A stretch of 11,248 nucleotides of DNA from an uncultured Prevotellaceae bacterium (GTDB lineage: Bacteria > Bacteroidota > Bacteroidia > Bacteroidales > Bacteroidaceae): contig CALELI010000113.1 of NCBI GenBank assembly GCA_937902455.1, forward strand, positions 1-11,248. The letters run 5' to 3'. The notes beneath the pieces are model-generated. The model made no database searches and was not told the origin of the DNA. It saw nothing but the letters and a program-made list of their open reading frames with translations. Position 1 is the first letter of the stretch. Each line of letters starts with the position of its first letter. Positions 8,101-11,248 of this stretch are shown piece by piece. The position numbers and the translations under genes are program-made.

Positions 8101-8148
8101 ATGGTAGTAGTTCTCCTCGACGAATATGATTCCTCATCATGCGTCTGA
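8101..8148 (+). pseudogene. Walker B-like fragment (VVVLLDEYD) of the same AAA-ATPase-like family
   Basis: This short frame encodes MVVVLLDEYDSSSCV and a stop. Intact PF09820-type AAA-ATPase-like proteins carry a Walker B segment of the form VVVLxDEYDxPL. In those proteins it lies some 130-150 residues after the N-terminal motif; here the distance from 7859 is only about 80 codons and the Walker A region is missing. It shares its frame with the 45-residue ORF just upstream. I read the stretch 7859-8148 as an internally deleted, broken copy. Nine matching residues could arise by chance, so confidence is limited. Confidence 0.35.
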
Positions 8149-8151
8149 TGT

Positions 8152-8247
8152 ATGATAAGCATCTCAAGCGAAGCCCGCAACATCACCCACTGGCGCATTG
8201 TTGACAACGAAGGCAATGTTATTGAGGACAAGAATTTCCTCGAATAA
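8152..8247 (+). CDS. THWRIVD mini-ORF, copy 1 (31 residues), possibly a gene tail
   Basis: The frame starts MISISSEARN and continues THWRIVDNEGNVIEDKNFLE before a TAA at 8245-8247. Its second half is closely related to the mini-ORF at 8812-8916 (THWRIVDKDGNIIGEQMF). The two share 17 identical bases, TGGCGCATTGTTGACAA, and then differ mostly by synonymous or conservative codons (EGNVI against DGNII). That pattern suggests the peptide was under selection as protein. It ends 31 nt before the DUF4160 gene. I do not recognise the family. It may be the C-terminus of a larger lost protein, since the initiating ATG has no clear ribosome-binding site. Confidence 0.4.
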   Translation: MISISSEARNITHWRIVDNEGNVIEDKNFLE

Positions 8248-8278
8248 AACAAATAGATATACATTATAAAAAAAGATT

Positions 8279-8536
8279 ATGCCAGAAATAAGTAGATTCT
8301 ACGGAATAATAATAGCTATGTATTATTCCGAACACAACCCACCACACTTCCATGTGAAGTACAATGATTATCGCGCCATCATCAACATACAGACTGGCGA
8401 GATGGAAGGGAAATTGCCACGGCGTGTGATTAATCTTGTATATGAATGGCTCGACCTTCGCAAAGAAGAACTACTCGCCAACTGGGCACACATTAAGAAT
8501 GGCGAAACATTAGTAGAAATTCAACCACTCGATTAA
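8279..8536 (+). CDS. DUF4160 protein, putative toxin-like partner of a two-gene module
   Basis: This 85-residue protein has the DUF4160 hallmark: an N-terminal MPEISRFYGIIIAMYY, then the histidine-rich HNPPHFHVKYNDYRA, and a C-terminal helix (LVYEWLDLRKEELLANW). Its length is typical. Genes of this family are commonly found directly next to DUF2442 genes, and the pair has been proposed to act as a toxin-antitoxin-like module. I know of no settled biochemical activity, and none is claimed. The conserved His residues in PPHFHV are the best candidates for a functional site. The next gene starts one base after the stop, so the two are surely cotranscribed. No TAnnTTTG box is visible just upstream; the A/T-rich leader (8248-8278) has a run of A's. 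Codon use is more AT-rich than in the efflux operon. Confidence 0.85.
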   Translation: MPEISRFYGIIIAMYYSEHNPPHFHVKYNDYRAIINIQTGEMEGKLPRRVINLVYEWLDLRKEELLANWAHIKNGETLVEIQPLD

Positions 8537-8537
8537 T

Positions 8538-8783
8538 ATGAACCTTATTTGGATTACATCAGCAGAATATTTGGATGATTACCGCCTACAGCTAACATTC
8601 AACAACGGCGAAGTGAAAATATTCGACGGCAAGGACATCGTTGCCAATAACCCATTGTTCCATCCACTTCAGGTAATTGCAGTTTTCAAAGATTTCGTGC
8701 TTGATGGGTGGACTGTCTCTTGGCAAAACGGAAAGTTAGACCTTGCCCCTGAGTTCCTTTACGAGAACAGCAAGATTGTATAA
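8538..8783 (+). CDS. DUF2442 protein, putative antitoxin-like partner
   Basis: This 81-residue protein fits DUF2442 from end to end: a first strand (IWITSAEYLDDYRLQLTFNNGE), the middle KIFDGKDIV with NPLFHPLQ, and the characteristic ending DGWTVSWQNGKLDLAPEFLY. The ATG is one base after the stop of the DUF4160 gene. In other genomes DUF2442 proteins accompany DUF4160 genes, sometimes fused to a helix-turn-helix domain; none is present here. The role as antitoxin or regulator is inferred from neighbourhood only. The short hydrophilic tail YENSKIV ends at a TAA. No terminator is evident directly downstream. Confidence 0.85.
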   Translation: MNLIWITSAEYLDDYRLQLTFNNGEVKIFDGKDIVANNPLFHPLQVIAVFKDFVLDGWTVSWQNGKLDLAPEFLYENSKIV

Positions 8784-8811
8784 TCATGAATCAGTTAGTC
8801 GTATAAAAATC

Positions 8812-8916
8812 ATGCTCTATGCAACTCTTACATGGGCAATCCATACCGAGGTCAGCCTTACCCATTGGCGCATTGTTGACAAGGATGGGAACATCATCGG
8901 CGAACAGATGTTCTGA
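8812..8916 (+). CDS. THWRIVD mini-ORF, copy 2 (34 residues), possibly a gene tail
   Basis: The frame begins MLYATLTWAIHTEVS, continues LTHWRIVDKDGNIIGEQMF and stops at TGA 8914-8916. Its second half matches the mini-ORF at 8152-8247. It follows the DUF2442 gene by 28 nt, so the two related peptides bracket the DUF4160/DUF2442 pair in direct orientation. Possibilities are a third small gene of the module that was duplicated, or remains of an older direct duplication. I do not recognise the family. Confidence 0.4.
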   Translation: MLYATLTWAIHTEVSLTHWRIVDKDGNIIGEQMF

Positions 8917-8984
8917 TAATACACATAAAACCATATACAGCATATACCTGTCCGATACCACCCCATGACATTGCAGACGATTTT

Positions 8985-9029
8985 TAACTAAAGTTTCCCA
9001 CTCCTGTTAGGTGTGGGAAACTTTAGTTA
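8985..9029. repeat. Perfect 17-bp inverted repeat (hairpin with 11-nt loop)
   Basis: TAACTAAAGTTTCCCAC (8985-9001) is perfectly complementary to GTGGGAAACTTTAGTTA (9013-9029), with an 11-nt loop. T's precede it on the plus strand but no T run follows it on either strand in terminator order, so an intrinsic terminator is unlikely. It could be a folded RNA element, a short palindromic mobile element, or two joined ends of an insertion sequence. Confidence 0.75.
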
Positions 9030-9069
9030 TCAATAATGTCAAACACCTAAAAAGAAAGGAGTAAAGAAG

Positions 9070-9090
9070 GTCTAAGTTTTTGTCTTAGAC
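9070..9090. repeat. Small 7-bp stem-loop
   Basis: GTCTAAG (9070-9076) pairs perfectly with CTTAGAC (9084-9090) around a 7-nt T-rich loop. There is no T run after it. It stands alone in a non-coding stretch, and its function is unknown. Confidence 0.4.
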
Positions 9091-9620
9091 AACAAGAATC
9101 AGAAATAACAATGACACTGAAGAACGGTGCACCATGAGTGTAACCACTTCACCAACGTATTAATTAAACCAATTATTAATATGAAGGTAGATGTGAATCC
9201 GTTCGACACTTAACATATACTTGAGCAAACTGCTCTTGTTCTCTTCAAACGAAACGACCAAATTCATAAGTAACGAGAATAAGCGGCTGTGTGTTCGTGT
9301 TCCATTAGGGGCATGAATGTTTCCGTACTTATCTGTTACAAAGGTTACTTGGTCGTACCTGTTTGAAGGATAGTCGTCGGGGAATTCGCGCTCCTTCTTT
9401 AAATTTATGCAAAATGAAATCAAACAAAGCTTTATTTGTATTCACGTGGAGGTCAGGTAACGAGTCACACCAGACTCTCATGTCCTGTAAGGGTTGAAGT
9501 ACTCTATAAATCCGTCTTATGGCTCTTAGTAGAGTCCAAAAAGGCCAGCATGTAATGTCATTCCTCAGGTGTTTCATGTACTTGTCCCCTGACGCACACT
9601 GCACTTGGCAGGTCGATGCC
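9091..9620. other. Gene-poor stretch with no recognisable gene
   Basis: I see no supported gene here. Two overlapping minus-strand frames (9329-9604 and 9160-9423) have poor start contexts, run in different frames, and resemble no family I know. The second has the more protein-like composition (DKYGNIHAPNGTRTHSRLF), so a decayed gene on the minus strand is possible. Plus-strand frames are broken by frequent stops. Confidence 0.4.
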
Positions 9621-9623
9621 GAG

Positions 9624-9638
9624 CTGAGTCATACTCAG
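9624..9638. repeat. Short perfect palindrome CTGAGT-CAT-ACTCAG
   Basis: A 6-bp stem with a 3-nt loop lies at the left edge of the repeat region. It leads directly into ACTCAGGGTTGAACG (9633-9647), which is echoed in inverted form to the right of the 23-bp array. Confidence 0.45.
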
Positions 9639-9711
9639 GGTTGAACGAGGACGATATCATGCTCATGCAGAGACGAGCACGGGGTTGAACGGAGAGGTAC
9701 TCGTCGAGAAA

Positions 9712-9865
9712 GGTTATCTTAACACGTAGACATAAGTTATCCTCAATCGTGAAGATAAGTTATCTTAACACGTGAAGATAAGTTATCTTGCAGATTGAAG
9801 ATAAGTTATCTTACAGATTGAAGATAAGTTATCTTAACGAGTGAACATAAGTTATCTTCACGAGT
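9712..9865. repeat. Tandem array of 23-bp units carrying the palindrome AAGATAAGTTATCTT
   Basis: Units run GAAGATAAGTTATCTT plus a 7-bp variable tail (AACACGT, GCAGATT, ACAGATT, AACGAGT). Four units are exact in the core, with palindromes at 9752-9766, 9775-9789, 9798-9812 and 9821-9835. A 22-bp degenerate unit (9729-9750) and a half unit (from 9712) precede them, and a variant unit (9843-9865) follows. The core is a perfect AAGATAA-G-TTATCTT palindrome, so copies recur on the same face every two helical turns or so. No gene overlaps it. It could be a protein-binding array, an iteron-like site or a structured-repeat family; the sequence does not decide. Confidence 0.85.
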
Positions 9866-9931
9866 GCGTCTGCGCTCAACCTTGAGTGTATCTGCGCTCA
9901 ACTCCGAGTGTGTTTGCGTTCAACTCCGACT
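9866..9931. repeat. Adjoining tandem array of three 22-bp GC-richer units
   Basis: Units at 9866-9887, 9888-9909 and 9910-9931 share the pattern G-T-(C/T)TGCG(C/T)TCAAC-(C/T)-CGAGT. They begin directly where the 23-bp AT-rich array ends, and keep the terminal GAGT or similar seen in its last units. A more degenerate continuation (CGCTTGACTTCGAC) follows to about 9957. The first unit's CGCTCAACCTTGAGT is the near inverse of 9633-9647. Confidence 0.75.
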
Positions 9932-9993
9932 TCACCCCCGCTTGACTTCGACCTCGACTGCGCGTGAGTAACCGTTTCTCTAACGTAAGCTAT

Positions 9994-10431
9994 TCACTCT
10001 TTGCTCTCACATAACACCCTTCCTGAACAGCTGCGAACGTAGCAACGGCCGAGGTGAGAAGCATTCGTAATAAGCAGCCCAACTGTCAGTGCGAATATGA
10101 CCCACGCAAATGGATTGTGGTGCATGTAGCAAACAGCGAGCACACCATCCACGACCAGAATAGCGAGAGCCAGCATGTATGGCTTCCGGACGAACGGATG
10201 CTCCGCAACCCTTCCCGACAGTGTGTATGTCACCCAACCGCCCAATATGAGCAGTGCGCCACACATAAGGCTAAAGTACGTGAACGCATCCTGCGCCCCA
10301 TCTGGAAGAAGAGCCAGTTTATCTGCTATGATAGGGGTAAATGTGGCTATGATGTGTGTCACGCCCATAAGCATAACGCCTAAGGAAAGCGCATTTGTAA
10401 TGTTTTGTCTATTAAATTTCATAATTGTCAT
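9994..10431 (-). CDS. Small four-helix membrane protein of unknown function
   Basis: This 145-residue protein has four predicted membrane segments, at about residues 13-34, 50-71, 84-103 and 107-124. The linkers are short and the tail is basic and Cys-containing (GRCYVRSCSGRVLCESKE). I do not recognise a named family and see no catalytic motif; His residues occur in TM1 (GVTHIIATF) and between TM3 and TM4 (YMHHNPF). It overlaps the end of the GNAT gene upstream on the same strand, by 20 nt from this start or 11 nt from the internal Met at 10422 (MKFNRQN). Translational coupling is therefore likely, and I cannot choose firmly between the two starts. The gene runs towards the repeat arrays at 9712-9931. 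No clear terminator is seen after its TGA. Confidence 0.75.
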   Translation of the reverse strand: MTIMKFNRQNITNALSLGVMLMGVTHIIATFTPIIADKLALLPDGAQDAFTYFSLMCGALLILGGWVTYTLSGRVAEHPFVRKPYMLALAILVVDGVLAVCYMHHNPFAWVIFALTVGLLITNASHLGRCYVRSCSGRVLCESKE

Positions 10432-10975
10432 TTGATTGGTCCATAATGTATGATTTTCTTCTTATTTCCAGTCTCAGTACTCTCATCAGATGTTCCTTGC
10501 CATCAGGGGAAGTATCATCGACTGCCGTCTCCCCTGTCGGCACGAAGCCACACTTCTCCATGACTCTGCCGGAGGCTGGATTGTCGACATAGTGACTGCC
10601 AATGAGCGATACATAATCGGTCTCACGACGGACATGGTCAAGCATCAGCTGCAGGGCTTCGGTACAGATGCCTCTGTTCCAATAGGGCTTGCCTATCCAA
10701 TAACCGACAAGTGGCTCGTCTTCGTGAGCAGGAAGGTTCATCTCCCACTCAGGCATATAACCTATACAGCCGACAAGTTCGTCTGTCTCCTTCAATATGA
10801 TGGCCCATGTAGTCGGGTTGGTGAAAACCGTTCTGATTGTCTCCAGACTCTCTTCCACGGATTTATGTGGAGGCCAACCGGCTCGATTGCCCACATCGGG
10901 GTCGCTCGCGTATCTATATAGTGCCTCGGCATCAGATTCCCGCCAGAGACGAAGAAGGATTCTGTCTGATTGCAT
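10412..10975 (-). CDS. GNAT-family N-acetyltransferase (RimJ/RimL-like)
   Basis: This 187-residue cytoplasmic enzyme should transfer an acetyl group from acetyl-CoA to an amine, possibly a protein N-terminus or a small molecule. It opens with the RimJ/RimL-type MQSDRILLRLWRESDAEALY, continues with the strand pair WAIILKETDELVGCIGYM, and has the acetyl-CoA motif GKPYWNRGICTEA (residues 95-107) in the slot of the usual Q/RxxGxG/A loop. The final NPASGRVMEKCGFVPTG (residues 132-148) is typical of the fold. The length is normal for the group, with a slightly long tail (YIMDQSNDNYEI) that overlaps the next gene. A TACCTTTG -7 box lies 36 nt upstream of the ATG, so transcription of this two-gene unit probably starts there. 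The substrate is not predictable. Confidence 0.9.
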   Translation of the reverse strand: MQSDRILLRLWRESDAEALYRYASDPDVGNRAGWPPHKSVEESLETIRTVFTNPTTWAIILKETDELVGCIGYMPEWEMNLPAHEDEPLVGYWIGKPYWNRGICTEALQLMLDHVRRETDYVSLIGSHYVDNPASGRVMEKCGFVPTGETAVDDTSPDGKEHLMRVLRLEIRRKSYIMDQSNDNYEI

Positions 10976-11010
10976 ACTTGAAATCTATTTTGATTTATCT
11001 GATTCGGGTG

Positions 11011-11018
11011 CAAAGGTA
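11011..11018 (-). promoter_or_regulatory. -7 promoter box (TACCTTTG) for the GNAT gene
   Basis: On the minus strand TACCTTTG fits the Bacteroidetes TAnnTTTG consensus and lies 36 nt before the GNAT start, a plausible spacing for a short leader. The -33 position falls inside the heptamer repeat (ATTCATT units), and no TTG element is seen there. The repeat may therefore form the upstream half of this promoter. Confidence 0.55.
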
Positions 11019-11027
11019 TAAAATAAA

Positions 11028-11203
11028 AATGAATAATGAATAATGAATAATGAATGGATTAGAAAAAATTAGGTGGCAGAGTCGCTATTAGCAGTTAGAG
11101 TTTCTGCAACTTATAAACTCTAAACTGTAAAACTGACTCTAAACTCTAAACTATCAACTTTAAACTATTTTTTTCATTATTCATTCTTCATTATTCATTT
11201 TTT
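11028..11203. repeat. Heptanucleotide-repeat element with inverted ends
   Basis: The left end is four exact copies of AATGAAT (11028-11055). The right end is the inverted form, ATTATTC, ATTCTTC, ATTATTC, ATTTTTT (11176-11203). Between them lies a third set with the same 7-bp period: ATAAACT, CTAAACT, a 12-bp interruption, CTAAACT twice, ATCAACT, TTAAACT (11113-11166). About 57 bp of unrelated sequence (11056-11112) separates the left and middle sets. No gene overlaps the interior. The left units recur at 5092-5119 inside the efflux operon. Confidence 0.8.
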
Positions 11204-11248
11204 ATTGCTATCTTTACCTCGCATTTCCTCTATAGCTTGTCCCAGTCG
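11195..11248 (-). CDS. Possible C-terminal end of a minus-strand gene running in from the right edge
   Basis: On the minus strand one frame from the window edge reads RLGQAIEEMRGKDSNKK and then TGA, with the stop provided by the heptamer repeat, as happens at the end of the RND pump gene. The helix-like Glu/Lys-rich ending is plausible for a protein tail. A second frame ends earlier (DWDKL and a TAG at 11230-11232) and cannot be excluded. Too little sequence is present to name a product. Confidence 0.25.
   Translation of the reverse strand, partial: RLGQAIEEMRGKDSNKK

Noticed and set aside
8985..9029. Rho-independent terminator
   Set aside because: The stem is strong but has no T run downstream in either orientation; the T's lie before it on the plus strand.
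9160..9423. Minus-strand frame of 87 residues
   Set aside because: Its composition is somewhat protein-like, but there is no recognisable family, no good start context, and it overlaps the 91-residue frame. It may be a decayed gene, but this is not supportable.
9329..9604. Minus-strand frame of 91 residues
   Set aside because: It is rich in Trp, Cys and Arg, has no recognisable motif or ribosome-binding site, and overlaps another frame. I could not support it as a gene.
9712..9931. CRISPR array
   Set aside because: The spacing regions are only about 7 bp and are similar to one another, the repeated core is a 15-nt palindrome, and no cas genes are nearby. It is a plain tandem repeat.
10490..10921. 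Plus-strand frame of 143 residues opposite the acetyltransferase
   Set aside because: The minus-strand GNAT gene has clear family motifs; this frame has none.

Overview
The window looks like chromosomal DNA from a Bacteroidales bacterium, most likely Prevotella-like. Four things point that way: a methylmalonyl-CoA mutase of the succinate-to-propionate route, a tripartite RND efflux operon followed by a NagX/DUF5009-type acyltransferase, TAnnTTTG-type -7 promoter boxes (TACCTTTG occurs twice), and low-complexity intergenic repeats of a kind I associate with Prevotella genomes. The assignment is inferred from gene content and sequence style; no database was searched.

Layout. Positions 1-893 hold the 3' part of the large subunit of methylmalonyl-CoA mutase, with the B12-binding domain, closed by a clear intrinsic terminator (908-937). 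Positions 970-7666 hold a tight four-gene plus-strand operon: periplasmic adaptor, inner-membrane RND pump, TolC-like outer-membrane channel and a multi-pass acyltransferase, with gaps of 5, 10 and 4 nt. The first three genes should form one proton-driven export machine across both membranes. The fourth probably shares their transcript but has no obvious role in efflux.

Positions 7667 to about 9990 form an AT-rich accessory stretch whose codon use differs from the operon. It holds apparent fragments of an AAA-ATPase-like (PF09820-type) gene and a DUF4160/DUF2442 pair that resembles a toxin-antitoxin module. That pair is bracketed by two related mini-ORFs sharing the peptide THWRIVD. Further on are a perfect 17-bp inverted repeat and a tandem array of 23-bp units, each built on the palindrome AAGATAAGTTATCTT, which runs into a GC-richer 22-bp array. 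Positions 9994-10975 hold two minus-strand genes, a GNAT acetyltransferase and an overlapping small four-helix membrane protein. The right edge is a heptanucleotide-repeat element with inverted ends, followed by what may be the tail of another minus-strand gene.

The least ordinary features are three. The low-complexity tracts share a 7-bp period and have entered coding sequence: they supply the pump's stop codon and the channel's start and signal peptide. The 23-bp palindrome array sits between partly inverted flanks. The THWRIVD mini-ORFs frame the DUF4160/DUF2442 pair.
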